From NCBI RefSeq assembly GCF_001644575.1, contig NZ_CP015596.1:5208001-5272000 (forward strand): 64,000 bases of DNA, given 5' to 3'. Shown piece after piece: positions 18,755-26,742 of the stretch. The notes under the pieces are model-generated. The model worked only from the letters and a program-made list of their open reading frames with translations. It did no database searches and was not told the origin of the DNA. The stretch's first letter is position 1. Every line of letters begins with the position of its first letter. Made by a program: the position numbers and the translations under genes. This DNA is from Mycobacterium adipatum (GTDB lineage Bacteria > Actinomycetota > Actinomycetes > Mycobacteriales > Mycobacteriaceae).

Positions 18755-18976
18755 TTACTTGTACCGGTACACGATGCGGCCCCGGGACAGGTCGTAGGGC
18801 GAAAGCTCCACCACGACGCGGTCCTCGGGCAGGATGCGGATGTAGTGCTGCCGCATCTTGCCGCTGATGTGGGCCAGAACCTTGTGTCCGTTCTCCAGCT
18901 CAATGCGGAACATCGCATTGGGCAGAGGTTCGACGACACGGCCCTCGACCTCGATGGCACCGTCTTTCTTGGCCAT
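18755..18976 (-). CDS. infA: Translation initiation factor IF-1
   Basis: A 73-residue single OB-fold (S1-like) protein starting [20 protein letters not shown] and ending RGRIVYRYK. It binds the A site of the 30S subunit during initiation. It is the first gene of the leftward infA-rpmJ-rpsM-rpsK-rpsD-rpoA-rplQ run, so the main operon promoter must lie in the 309-nt spacer to the divergent WS/DGAT gene. In that spacer, on the minus strand, AGATAC about 30 nt upstream of the ATG is a weak -10 candidate. Confidence 0.99.
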
Positions 18977-19285
18977 ACTGTGTTAGCGATCCTTGCCTTC
19001 GTTTTCGTATCTTGTGCGCCCTCGGCTTGGCGCAGTCCGGGCCACCGACTGAGAACGTGGGCCGGATCACCGAAATCGTCACGATTCCAAGACAGGCACG
19101 CAAAGAGTCGGCGCGCAAGCCGCGCCGTTGGTCCATGCTACCCGCTGGAACGTCGTCCCCAAAATCAGCGAACGCCCAGCTCCACCGCTCGACGCCGGGC
19201 AGGCCGGCGAGCAAGACCGCAGGTCCCCGCCAACCAGGGACTTCCGACTCTGACGGTGGCACGCGAATGCGGCGATAGTGCAGGG
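18977..19285. other. 309-nt divergent spacer infA / WS-DGAT
   Basis: No gene is supported in this spacer. It contains the start-proximal promoter of infA on the minus strand. On the plus strand it has a DosR-box-like site at 19237-19251 and a GATAGT -10 at 19274-19279, just before the WS/DGAT ATG. The rest shows no convincing structure. Confidence 0.6.
19237..19251 (+). promoter_or_regulatory. DosR-box-like site upstream of WS/DGAT
   Basis: GGGACTTCCGACTCT matches 11 of the 12 specified positions of the DosR-type motif GGGACTTNNGNCCCT. It lies 35-49 nt before the ATG at 19286. With GATAGT 6 nt before the ATG, transcription probably begins at the start codon, which puts the site at the usual activator position overlapping -35. 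Confidence 0.6.
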
Positions 19286-20737
19286 ATGGAGCGCCTGACC
19301 GCACTGGATGCCGGATTCCTCGACGCCGAAGACGCTGACCGTCACGTCAGTCTGGCCGTCGGCGCCGTGGCCATCATCGACGGGCCTGCCCCCGCTCACG
19401 ATGAGGTGCTCGCCGTGATCGGAGAACGCATCCTGGCCACCCCGCGGCTGCGTCAGGTGGTGCGCAGGCATCCGCTGGACCTGTCCGCACCGAGGTGGGC
19501 GGATGACCCGGCACTGGATCTGGCCCATCACATCCGTCGGGCGGCGCTGCCCCACCCGGGGACCGACGCGGAGTTGTTCCGGTTCACCGCGGAGGCGATG
19601 GAATCGCGCCTGGACCGGGAACGCCCGCTGTGGCAGTGCTGGGTCATCGAGGGACTCGCCGACGACCGATGGGCGCTTCTGATGAAGATGCACCACTGCA
19701 TCGCCGACGGTATCTCGACGATGCACATGCTCACCGGTCTCTGCGATGCGGGCGTGGGCGCGACCTACGTCGAAGCGATCCGCGCGACCGCGGACGAGGG
19801 CGGCGGCGCGCAGGCCGCCGCGACCCGCACGCTCAACCCCGTCGACTGGGTGCGCTCGGCGTGGAACACGGCTTCGGCGCTCACCACGGGCACGGTGAAG
19901 ACGATCACCGGCGCGATCGAGATCGTGGACAGCCTGCTGCGCACCGGACCGGCATCCCCACTGAACGGACCGGTGACGACTATGCGCCGCTACAGCGCGG
20001 TGCGGGTTCCGCTGGCCGGTGCGCTCTCGGTCTGCGAGGCATTCGGGGTGACCCTCAACGACGTGGCGCTGGCGGCGATCACCGACAGTTTCCGGGCTGC
20101 CCTGCTGCGGCGCGGGGAACAGCCGCGACACGACTCGTTGAGGACGCTGGTGCCGGTCTCGGTGCGAGCGGATGACGCCGCCGATCAGACCGGCAACCGG
20201 GTCTCGGTCATGCTCCCCTACCTGCCCGTGGACGAGCCCGACCGGGTCGAGCAGCTCCGGTCGGTGCACCGACGGATGGCCCGGGTGAAATCCGGCGGCC
20301 AGTCCCAGGCGGGCAGCACCGTGGTCTCGGCACTCAAGCTGGTGCCGTTCGCGCTGGCGTCGCGGACCATTCGCGCCCTGACCGCGCTGCCGCAGCGCGG
20401 CGTCGTCACGCTCGCGACGAACATCCCCGGACCGCGGGACCGCCTGAGCATGATGGGACGAGAGGTGGTCGGGATGCTCCCGGTCCCCCCGGTGGCGCTG
20501 CGGCTTCGGGCCGGCGTGGCCATCCTGACCTATGCCGACGACCTGGTTTTCGGTGTCACCGCCGACTTCGACGCCCTGCCCGATGTCGACGAACTGGCCG
20601 CCGGCATCGGCAAGGCGATGACATGCCTGGCCGCAGCCGCGCGTCACCCGCACCCCGGCCGGCCCGGCCTGGTGTTGATCCCCCCGACCGATGACGCTGA
20701 CACCCCGACGCCCCACCTCGATCGCGTGCAGGGTTGA
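19286..20737 (+). CDS. Wax ester synthase / diacylglycerol acyltransferase (WS/DGAT, Tgs type)
   Basis: A 483-residue acyltransferase that makes triacylglycerol or wax ester from acyl-CoA. The catalytic HHxxxDG motif is HHCIADG (residues 136-142), followed by a long C-terminal WES domain (MLPYLPVDEPDRVEQL, TNIPGPRDRLSMMGREV). The opening MERLTALDAGFLDAED is typical of mycobacterial Tgs proteins. The frame is open far upstream, but the ATG at 19286 is the family start and sits 6 nt after GATAGT. A DosR-like site and downstream usp and antiporter genes on the same strand suggest hypoxia-linked storage-lipid synthesis, by analogy with tgs1; that role is inferred. Confidence 0.92.
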   Translation: MERLTALDAGFLDAEDADRHVSLAVGAVAIIDGPAPAHDEVLAVIGERILATPRLRQVVRRHPLDLSAPRWADDPALDLAHHIRRAALPHPGTDAELFRFTAEAMESRLDRERPLWQCWVIEGLADDRWALLMKMHHCIADGISTMHMLTGLCDAGVGATYVEAIRATADEGGGAQAAATRTLNPVDWVRSAWNTASALTTGTVKTITGAIEIVDSLLRTGPASPLNGPVTTMRRYSAVRVPLAGALSVCEAFGVTLNDVALAAITDSFRAALLRRGEQPRHDSLRTLVPVSVRADDAADQTGNRVSVMLPYLPVDEPDRVEQLRSVHRRMARVKSGGQSQAGSTVVSALKLVPFALASRTIRALTALPQRGVVTLATNIPGPRDRLSMMGREVVGMLPVPPVALRLRAGVAILTYADDLVFGVTADFDALPDVDELAAGIGKAMTCLAAAARHPHPGRPGLVLIPPTDDADTPTPHLDRVQG

Positions 20738-20791
20738 TACTGCGCTGGCAGGATCGAAGCGAACCGCCGATGCCGAAATGAGGACGACACG

Positions 20792-21667
20792 ATGACCGAT
20801 GCCCCCGCCTTCGGGAAAATTGTTGTCGGAGTGGATGATTCGACATCGTGCCAACGCGCCCTGGAGTGGGCGGCCGCCGAAGCGGTGCGACGCCACGCGC
20901 CACTGCACATCCTGTACGCCTCCACGCTGCCGGTCGCGGCCTGGCCCGTGCCGCCGATACCGGCGGGATACATGGAATATCAGGCGGAACTCGCATCGGA
21001 CGTCCTCGACAAGGCCACCGCGACCGCCGAAGCGATCATCGGCAACGCCGTCGGTGTGTCAACCGACTTTCTCGTCGCGACCCCGACGGCCGCCCTCGTC
21101 GAGGCCTCCGGGTCGGCGGGCATGGTCGTCGTCGGATCGCGGGGGCGCGGAGCGCTGGCGCGCACCATCCTCGGCAGTGTGAGCACGGGTGTGGTGCACC
21201 GCGCCGAATGCCCGGTCGCGGTGATTCACGACGAGGACCCACCGCCTGACCCGGCTGCGCCGGTCCTGTTGGGGTTCGACGGATCCGCCGCCTCGGATGC
21301 GGCCGTCGCGCTGGCCTTCGAGGAAGCCTCGTCACGGAAGGTCAAACTGGTCGCCCTGCACGCGTGGTGGTCCCCCGGCGCCTTCGAGATGCCGGGATTC
21401 GACTGGGAGACCATCCGCCCCGAAGTCGACCGCGAGGTCGCCCAACAACTGTCCGGCTGGCAGCAGCGCTATCACGACGTGCCGGTCGAACGCCTGGTGG
21501 TGCCGGACAGGCCCGCGCAGCGACTGGTCGAGCAATCACGATCGGCCCAGCTCGTCGTCATGGGCCGACGCGGGTTCGGCGCGGTGGCAAGCACCTTGCT
21601 CGGGTCCGTGAGCGGTGCGGTGGTGCAGGCCGCACGGGTACCGCTGATCGTCGCCGGCCCACGTTGA
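20792..21667 (+). CDS. Universal stress protein, two tandem Usp domains
   Basis: A 291-residue protein with two UspA domains (about 1-145 and 155-290). Each carries the ATP-binding G-2X-G-9X-G(S/T) motif: [19 protein letters not shown] in domain 1 and [19 protein letters not shown] in domain 2. It resembles Rv2623/Rv2005c, ATP-binding proteins tied to dormancy and growth arrest. The start at 20792 follows GAGGACGACACG. It lies 54 nt after the WS/DGAT gene and 40 nt before the antiporter on the same strand, so the three may be co-transcribed. Confidence 0.94.
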   Translation: MTDAPAFGKIVVGVDDSTSCQRALEWAAAEAVRRHAPLHILYASTLPVAAWPVPPIPAGYMEYQAELASDVLDKATATAEAIIGNAVGVSTDFLVATPTAALVEASGSAGMVVVGSRGRGALARTILGSVSTGVVHRAECPVAVIHDEDPPPDPAAPVLLGFDGSAASDAAVALAFEEASSRKVKLVALHAWWSPGAFEMPGFDWETIRPEVDREVAQQLSGWQQRYHDVPVERLVVPDRPAQRLVEQSRSAQLVVMGRRGFGAVASTLLGSVSGAVVQAARVPLIVAGPR

Positions 21668-21707
21668 CGGGGTCGCGCGGCGTCCGGAAGCCGATCTGAA
21701 TCACGCC

Positions 21708-23369
21708 ATGGACCTTCACCCGTTTCCCACCATCGCCCTGATTCTCGCCCTCGCCACCGCCTCCGGCCTGGTGGCCAACAAGCTGCGACAGCCGCTGATC
21801 GTCGCGTTCATCCTGGTGGGCGTCGCGGTCGGGCCGGTCGGCGCCGGCTGGGTTTCGGCCGACACCACGATGGAACTGCTGGCCCGGCTGGGGCTCGCGA
21901 TCCTGCTGTTCCTGGTCGGTTTGCGCCTCGATCTGCACATGATCCGCAGCACCGGACCGGTGGCAGTGGTGACCGGTCTGGGCCAGGTCGCCTGCACCGC
22001 CGTGCTGGGTTATCTGATCGCGCTCGCCCTGAATCTGAGCGGGATCTCCGCGCTGTATGTCGCGGCGGCGCTGACCTTCTCGTCGACGATCATCATCGTC
22101 AAGCTGCTCTCCGACAAGCGTGAACTGGACCAGCTGCACGGACGGATCACGCTCGGCATCCTCATCGTGCAGGACATCGTGGTCGTGCTGGTGATGATCG
22201 CGTTGACGGCGTACGGCCAGGGTTCCTCCGGGGGCCTGGGCGCCGGCATCGCGGTGGTGGCGCTCAAAGGCGTTGGCCTGCTGGCAGGGATCTGGGCGCT
22301 GACCCGCTGGGTGATGCCCTGGCTGATGCCGCACGTCGCCCGCTCCCAGGAATTGCTGGTCCTTTTCGGCGTCGCGTACGCGGTGTCGGTGGCCGCGTTC
22401 AGCGAATGGCTGGGGTTCAGCTCCGAAGTCGGCGCGTTCCTTGCCGGCGTATCGCTGGCCAGCACCCAGTTCCGGGACGCCCTGGGCGCACGGTTGGTCA
22501 GTCTGCGTGACTTCCTGCTGCTGTTCTTCTTCCTCAATCTGGGTGCTGGACTGGACTTCAGCGAGGCAGCGGGCCAGCTCGTCGCCGCGTTGATCCTGTC
22601 GGTATTCGTCCTGATCGCCAAGCCGATGATCGTGATCGCGATCATGACACTCATGCGGTACCCGGTCCGGGTCGGCTTTGCGGTCGGTCTACCGCTGGCG
22701 CAGATCTCGGAGTTCTCCCTGATCCTTGCGTCACTGGGGGTGACCCTGGGGCACATCAGCGGAGCGACCCTCAGCCTGATCACCGTGGTCGGCCTCGTCA
22801 CCATCGCGGCGTCGACCTACCTGACCACATACTCCGATCCGATCTTCGAGCGATGCAGCCGGTGGCTGGCCGTACTGGAGCGCACGCACCCACGGGAATC
22901 GGAGGCGGCCGAGAACACCGATGACTTCGATGTGGTCCTGTTCGGTCTCGGACGGTTCGGAAGTCATCTCGCCGAACGCCTGTCCGGCGCGGGCCACCGC
23001 GTGTTGGGCGTCGACTTCGACATCCACGGGGTCCGGACGCATCGCCGTAAGGGTGTGGCGATGGCCTTCGGCAGCGCGGAGGATCTCGATCTTCTCCAGG
23101 CCCTCCCACTGGAGCGCGCCAAATACGTCGTCAGTGCCATCCCGGTACTCCAGACGAACCTCGCTCTGTTGCACGGGCTTCGACAGCACGGCTTCGACGG
23201 CATCATCGCCTTGACCGCCCACACCCGCCACGATGCCGAGCAGCTTCGTGCCGCCGGGGTCGACGTCGTCCTGGAGCCGTTCGCCTCGGCGGCGCACACG
23301 ACGTCAGAGACCCTGCATGATCAGCTCGCCGCCGAGCAGCAAAAGCACCACGACGACGCCGACGGTTGA
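21708..23369 (+). CDS. KefB-like CPA2 cation:proton antiporter with RCK domain
   Basis: A 553-residue monovalent cation:proton antiporter-2 family protein. About twelve transmembrane helices span residues 1-390 (early LVANKLRQPLIVAFILVGV; central helix with LGILIVQDIVVVLVM). A cytoplasmic TrkA-N/RCK domain follows from about 404, with a Rossmann nucleotide site VVLFGLGRFGSHLAERL. KefB/C-type systems move K+ or Na+ against protons and are gated by nucleotides or thiols. The substrate is not determinable here. Its place beside usp genes fits ion or pH adjustment under stress. It is convergent with the second usp, sharing a hairpin. Confidence 0.92.
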   Translation: MDLHPFPTIALILALATASGLVANKLRQPLIVAFILVGVAVGPVGAGWVSADTTMELLARLGLAILLFLVGLRLDLHMIRSTGPVAVVTGLGQVACTAVLGYLIALALNLSGISALYVAAALTFSSTIIIVKLLSDKRELDQLHGRITLGILIVQDIVVVLVMIALTAYGQGSSGGLGAGIAVVALKGVGLLAGIWALTRWVMPWLMPHVARSQELLVLFGVAYAVSVAAFSEWLGFSSEVGAFLAGVSLASTQFRDALGARLVSLRDFLLLFFFLNLGAGLDFSEAAGQLVAALILSVFVLIAKPMIVIAIMTLMRYPVRVGFAVGLPLAQISEFSLILASLGVTLGHISGATLSLITVVGLVTIAASTYLTTYSDPIFERCSRWLAVLERTHPRESEAAENTDDFDVVLFGLGRFGSHLAERLSGAGHRVLGVDFDIHGVRTHRRKGVAMAFGSAEDLDLLQALPLERAKYVVSAIPVLQTNLALLHGLRQHGFDGIIALTAHTRHDAEQLRAAGVDVVLEPFASAAHTTSETLHDQLAAEQQKHHDDADG

Positions 23370-23375
23370 GCGGGC

Positions 23376-23396
23376 CCGTCCGCTCAGTGCGGACGG
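23376..23396. terminator. Bidirectional hairpin between antiporter and usp
   Basis: CCGTCCGC and GCGGACGG (8-bp stem, 5-nt loop) lie between the convergent stops at 23369 and 23384. The usp stop codon falls in and next to the loop. It probably serves both transcripts. Confidence 0.55.
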
Positions 23397-24268
23397 ACCA
23401 CGGTCACCGGCACGTCGACCGACTGCGCCACGGTGGAACTGACCGAACCCAGCAGCATCCCGGAGAACCCGCCCCGGCCGTGGCTACCCACGACCACGAG
23501 CTGCGCGGAGCGCGATCGCTCGACCAGCCGTCGGCTGGGCTCGTCGAACTCGATGTGACGCCGCACCGGTACATCCGGGAACTGCTCTTGCCAGCCCGCG
23601 AGACGCTCGGCGAGGATCTCCGCCGCCTGTTGTTCGATGTCCGACCAGCTTCCGCCGCGCGGCTCCCGTCCGGCGCGGTCGTGCCAGACGTGCAGTGCTT
23701 CCAGTTCCACACCCCGCCGGGACGCCTCCTCGAAGGCGAAGGCGGTGGCCGCCTCCGACGCCGGGGAGCCGTCGACTCCCACCAACACCGGCGCGGCGAC
23801 ATCCGGCAGGACACCCATCTGGCTGTGCACAACGGTGACGGGGCAGTGTGCGTGGCGGATCAGCCCCGCACTGACCGAACCGAGTTTCAACCGGGGAAAA
23901 CCGCCCGTCCCCCGACTGCCGACCACCACCATCCGGGCGGTTTCGGACGCCTCGATCAGGGCACCGAGTGCGCTGTCTCGAATCACCTCGGTGCGCACGT
24001 CGGGGGGATTCGCCGCCCCGTCGCCCGCCAGCGCCGCCGCCCGCGCGTGATTCAGGGTGTCTTCGGCATTCTGCCGTTCGCATTCCGCGGCGAGTTCGTC
24101 GGTGGGAGCCAGCGGCCAGGTCACGATCGGCGGCCGGACGGCATAGACCAGATCGACGGGTACGCCGGACATCTGGGCCTCGGCCGCGGCCCACCGCACC
24201 GCCACGCCGGCCTGTTGGGAACCGTCGACGCCGACGACGATCGCACCGCCGGTCTGCTGATCGTTCAT
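23384..24268 (-). CDS. Universal stress protein, two tandem Usp domains
   Basis: A 294-residue tandem-domain UspA protein with ATP-binding motifs VVGSRGTGGFPRLKLGSVS (domain 1) and VVGSHGRGGFSGMLLGSVS (domain 2), and a first-strand IVVGVDGS in each half. The frame is open upstream, but MNDQQTGG at 24268 has a clear AGGAGA ribosome site. It lies 44 nt after the PPOx-fold gene and is probably read from that promoter. It is a paralogue of the usp on the other strand 2 kb away. Confidence 0.94.
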   Translation of the reverse strand: MNDQQTGGAIVVGVDGSQQAGVAVRWAAAEAQMSGVPVDLVYAVRPPIVTWPLAPTDELAAECERQNAEDTLNHARAAALAGDGAANPPDVRTEVIRDSALGALIEASETARMVVVGSRGTGGFPRLKLGSVSAGLIRHAHCPVTVVHSQMGVLPDVAAPVLVGVDGSPASEAATAFAFEEASRRGVELEALHVWHDRAGREPRGGSWSDIEQQAAEILAERLAGWQEQFPDVPVRRHIEFDEPSRRLVERSRSAQLVVVGSHGRGGFSGMLLGSVSSTVAQSVDVPVTVVRPH

Positions 24269-24312
24269 CAGGTTCTCCTGTCCGACAACGACTGCGACTG
24301 TGGCTGTGCGGA

Positions 24313-24762
24313 TCAACCCAACACGGGATCTTCGACCGCCGCCGGCTGCGCCGGTGCGCCGACGAACGGGAACCGTCTGCCGGTCACGCCGCGCGGGCGG
24401 ATCCGGACGAAATGCTCCTTGTCCGAACCCGTCCACGGCACCAACGCGGCACGCTCGGCCTCGGAGATCTCTTCGTCGCTGCGCAGCAGGCGCGCCACCC
24501 CCGCGACGATCACGCTCCAACCATGCTCCCGGTCGTACCCGTCGGCCTCGAAGAGCACGCTGTTGTTGATCGCCGAACTCACCAGTTTCGTCCCCGACGC
24601 GGTCCTGAACAGGATCGTGCGTTCCTGCACCGCGAAATTCACCGGGAAGATCCCCGGGTTACCGTCGACGCTGGTCACCAACCGTCCGAGCGAGGTGCCG
24701 GACAACAGATCCCAACACTGCGGGACGGACAGGATCGACATCTGGCGGGTCTCATCGGTCAT
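24313..24762 (-). CDS. Pyridoxamine 5'-phosphate oxidase-fold protein
   Basis: A 149-residue split-barrel flavin-binding protein of the PPOx family. The early region CWDLLSGTSLGRLVTSVDGNPGIFPVNF and the later GTKLVSSAINNSVLFEAD match the short mycobacterial members, several of which belong to the DosR regulon (for example Rv3129/Rv2004-type neighbours). The cofactor (FMN, F420 or haem) cannot be told from sequence. The ATG at 24762 has no Shine-Dalgarno but sits 6 nt after TACCGT, suggesting a leaderless message. A weaker DosR-like site lies 36-50 nt upstream. Confidence 0.82.
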   Translation of the reverse strand: MTDETRQMSILSVPQCWDLLSGTSLGRLVTSVDGNPGIFPVNFAVQERTILFRTASGTKLVSSAINNSVLFEADGYDREHGWSVIVAGVARLLRSDEEISEAERAALVPWTGSDKEHFVRIRPRGVTGRRFPFVGAPAQPAAVEDPVLG

Positions 24763-24797
24763 GCGTCGACGGTATGCGGCCCGTACCGTCCCGGGCT

Positions 24798-24812
24798 GTG
24801 GCACAAAGTCCT
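24798..24812 (-). promoter_or_regulatory. Weak DosR-box-like site upstream of PPOx gene
   Basis: On the minus strand AGGACTTTGTGCCAC matches 8 of 12 specified positions of GGGACTTNNGNCCCT. It lies 36-50 nt before the ATG at 24762, the same placement as the site before the WS/DGAT gene. Alone it would be unconvincing. Confidence 0.35.
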
Positions 24813-24867
24813 CGAATGCAGGTACCAAGGGCACCGGAGACACTCCCGTCGGATCACCGGTGGGTCC

Positions 24868-25689
24868 CTAACCGGCGGGGGTGAGTACCGCAAGGTTGCC
24901 GTCATAGCGCCGGTACAACACGCTGGCACGTCCTTCGGCCGCGTCGATGTAGAACAAGAACGGCAGCCTCATCAAGCCCATGCGTTCGACAGCGGCCTCC
25001 TGCCGCAAGCAGGGCACCCGGTGCGGGCTCACCGTGACGTCCCGTTCACACGGCGCCAGCGTGTCGGCCAGCGCCGGGTCCACCAGGGCCAGCCGGAGAC
25101 CGGTCGGGCCACTTCGGTATACCACTGCGGCTGCGCCCGTGGTGATTTCGTTGAAAAGATGGAAATCGTAGTCGAGCAGCTCCATCTCGCTGATCGCCTC
25201 GTCGACGGTGCACGGCGCCATCGCGAAGGTCTTGCGACGGCTGATCGACGGAGTCCCATCAGCGCCCAGCTCCCGGACCTGCCGGGCCGGCACTGTCCCG
25301 CTGCGCCAGGGCGGCGCCGCATCCGGGCCACGGTGCGGCTCCCCGAGTTCGACGGCCCGTTGGATCCCGCGGCTGAGCCGGGATTCCAGTTGGTCGATCG
25401 CTTCGTGCACGCTCTCGGCCTCGACCTGGGCCCGTACCGGGCGACCCCGGACCGTCAGATTGGCCTGCGCGATCACGCTGTCGGTGACGGCGGGATCGTG
25501 CCGGCGAGTCAGTCGCACCCGTACCTGCGACAGCGGATGCCGCGTGACACGGGTGAGCGCGCCGATCTTGGTGCGCGCGTAGTCGTCGGCGCCGTGGAAC
25601 CCACCGCGCATCGTGACAGCGACATCGGCGGGAGATCCGGCCGGATCGGCGGTGCTGTTGTGGGCGTTGCGCATCTCGGCGTTGCTCAT
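24868..25689 (-). CDS. Long ribosome hibernation-promoting factor (Rv0079/RafS type)
   Basis: A 273-residue protein. Residues 20-115 form an S30AE/sigma-54 modulation domain that binds the 30S decoding centre. The long C-terminal part contains two copies of the HPF dimerisation fold: first LDYDFHLFNEITTGAAAVVYR, introduced by SISRRKTF, then LPFLFYIDAAEGRASVLYRR ending DGNLAVLTP. Two such modules in one chain is the form of mycobacterial dormancy proteins such as RafS/Rv0079. It should silence ribosomes in stasis or hypoxia. It is read from a promoter with a DosR-like site and a TACCCA -10 only 5 nt before the ATG. Confidence 0.88.
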   Translation of the reverse strand: MSNAEMRNAHNSTADPAGSPADVAVTMRGGFHGADDYARTKIGALTRVTRHPLSQVRVRLTRRHDPAVTDSVIAQANLTVRGRPVRAQVEAESVHEAIDQLESRLSRGIQRAVELGEPHRGPDAAPPWRSGTVPARQVRELGADGTPSISRRKTFAMAPCTVDEAISEMELLDYDFHLFNEITTGAAAVVYRSGPTGLRLALVDPALADTLAPCERDVTVSPHRVPCLRQEAAVERMGLMRLPFLFYIDAAEGRASVLYRRYDGNLAVLTPAG

Positions 25690-25723
25690 ATCTCTGGGTA
25701 CCCCGTCGGGGCCCCCACCGGTT

Positions 25724-25738
25724 AGAGCCGAAAGTCAT
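25724..25738 (-). promoter_or_regulatory. DosR-box-like site upstream of hibernation factor
   Basis: On the minus strand ATGACTTTCGGCTCT matches 9 of 12 specified DosR-box positions. It lies 35-49 nt before the ATG at 25689, the same spacing as at the WS/DGAT gene. Confidence 0.5.
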
Positions 25739-25794
25739 CGGTGAACCGGGCTGTCGGGCGGATGCAATCTTGCTGTCCAACGGCCCGGGTCGAC

Positions 25795-25809
25795 GGGACT
25801 TCGGCCACT
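25795..25809 (+). promoter_or_regulatory. DosR-box-like site in hpf / SRPBCC divergent spacer
   Basis: GGGACTTCGGCCACT matches 11 of 12 specified DosR-box positions. It lies 75-89 nt before the ATG of the SRPBCC gene, which has a normal leader and ribosome site, and about 60 bp from the site that faces the hibernation factor. Confidence 0.6.
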
Positions 25810-25883
25810 AGGAGTGAGCCACTCACCGCTGCTGAGATTGCGCTGGGAACAGCATCGCCGTTGGGGCCGGAAGGGAAGCGATC

Positions 25884-26702
25884 ATGCACAGCAGGGTGAT
25901 CATGCACGACAGCGTGGTAGTGGATCCTCCCGGCCATCGCGGCGCGAGGTTTCGGGCCCTCGCCATGACCATCGGCAAACAACGGCCCGTCCTGGCCGAC
26001 GTCCTGGCCGCGTTCGGCATCGGTGCCGTCTACCTGGCCCATGTGCGGCCGTGGATGTACACCTGGGGAGCGCGCACCGACGAGATACACGCCGCGCTGC
26101 CCGGCGACGAGATGGTCGCCGACGGAGCCGCGCGCACCACCCGGGCGGTGACGATCAACGCTGCCCCGCAGGACATCTGGCCCTGGTTGGTGCAGATCGG
26201 CGAGGACCGGGGCGGGTTCTACAGCTACTACCTGCTGGAGCGGGCGGTCGGAGCCGACGTGCACAACGCCGACGTCATCCATCCCGAGTGGCAGCAGCTG
26301 GCGGTCGGAGACACCATCTGGCTGGCCCGCAGGTACGGTCCCGCCGCCCGGCAGCTGGTTGCCGCGGTGCAGCCGTTCTCGCACCTGGTGCTGGTGTCCG
26401 CACCCGACTTCGAGCGGCTGCAGCGCGGGCAGCGGGCCGCCGGCGCCTGGTCGTTCGTCCTCCTGCGCGACGGCGCAGGGTCACGCCTGCTGGCCCGCGG
26501 CAGTGGCGGTGCGGTCGGTCATGTCTGGTTCGATCTACCGCACTTCGTGATGGAACAGAAGATGCTGCGCGGTATTGCCCGCCGGGTCCACCGGCAGCGG
26601 CGACGGCCGGTGGCGCCACCGGTGGACCAACGGAACGTGATCCCCGCGCGCGAACGTCGGCGGACCGGGCAACCAGGGCAGACCCCGGCAACCGCGGGCT
26701 GA
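25884..26702 (+). CDS. SRPBCC (START-like) family protein
   Basis: A 272-residue protein. After a short hydrophobic segment (ADVLAAFGIGAVYLAH, residues 38-53) comes an SRPBCC/polyketide-cyclase-like domain starting RAVTINAAPQDIWPWLVQIG, a fold that holds hydrophobic ligands. The C-terminal 40 residues are basic and proline-rich. The ATG at 25884 follows GGAAGGGAAG. The ligand is unknown. It stands at the head of the operon with the receiver-flavoprotein and cNMP kinase (40 nt to the next gene), with a DosR-like site upstream. Confidence 0.75.
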   Translation: MHSRVIMHDSVVVDPPGHRGARFRALAMTIGKQRPVLADVLAAFGIGAVYLAHVRPWMYTWGARTDEIHAALPGDEMVADGAARTTRAVTINAAPQDIWPWLVQIGEDRGGFYSYYLLERAVGADVHNADVIHPEWQQLAVGDTIWLARRYGPAARQLVAAVQPFSHLVLVSAPDFERLQRGQRAAGAWSFVLLRDGAGSRLLARGSGGAVGHVWFDLPHFVMEQKMLRGIARRVHRQRRRPVAPPVDQRNVIPARERRRTGQPGQTPATAG

Positions 26703-26742
26703 CCCTGATATCCGCTGGACCAGCGGCGCATACTTGTATGCG

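Noticed and set aside
19079..20908. 609-codon frame antisense to the WS/DGAT gene
   Set aside because: No recognisable domain, biased composition, and it spans the promoter region; the WS/DGAT reading with HHxxxDG is decisive.
26694..26708. DosR-like site before the receiver-flavoprotein gene
   Set aside because: Only a half-site resemblance at the expected distance; far below the other sites.
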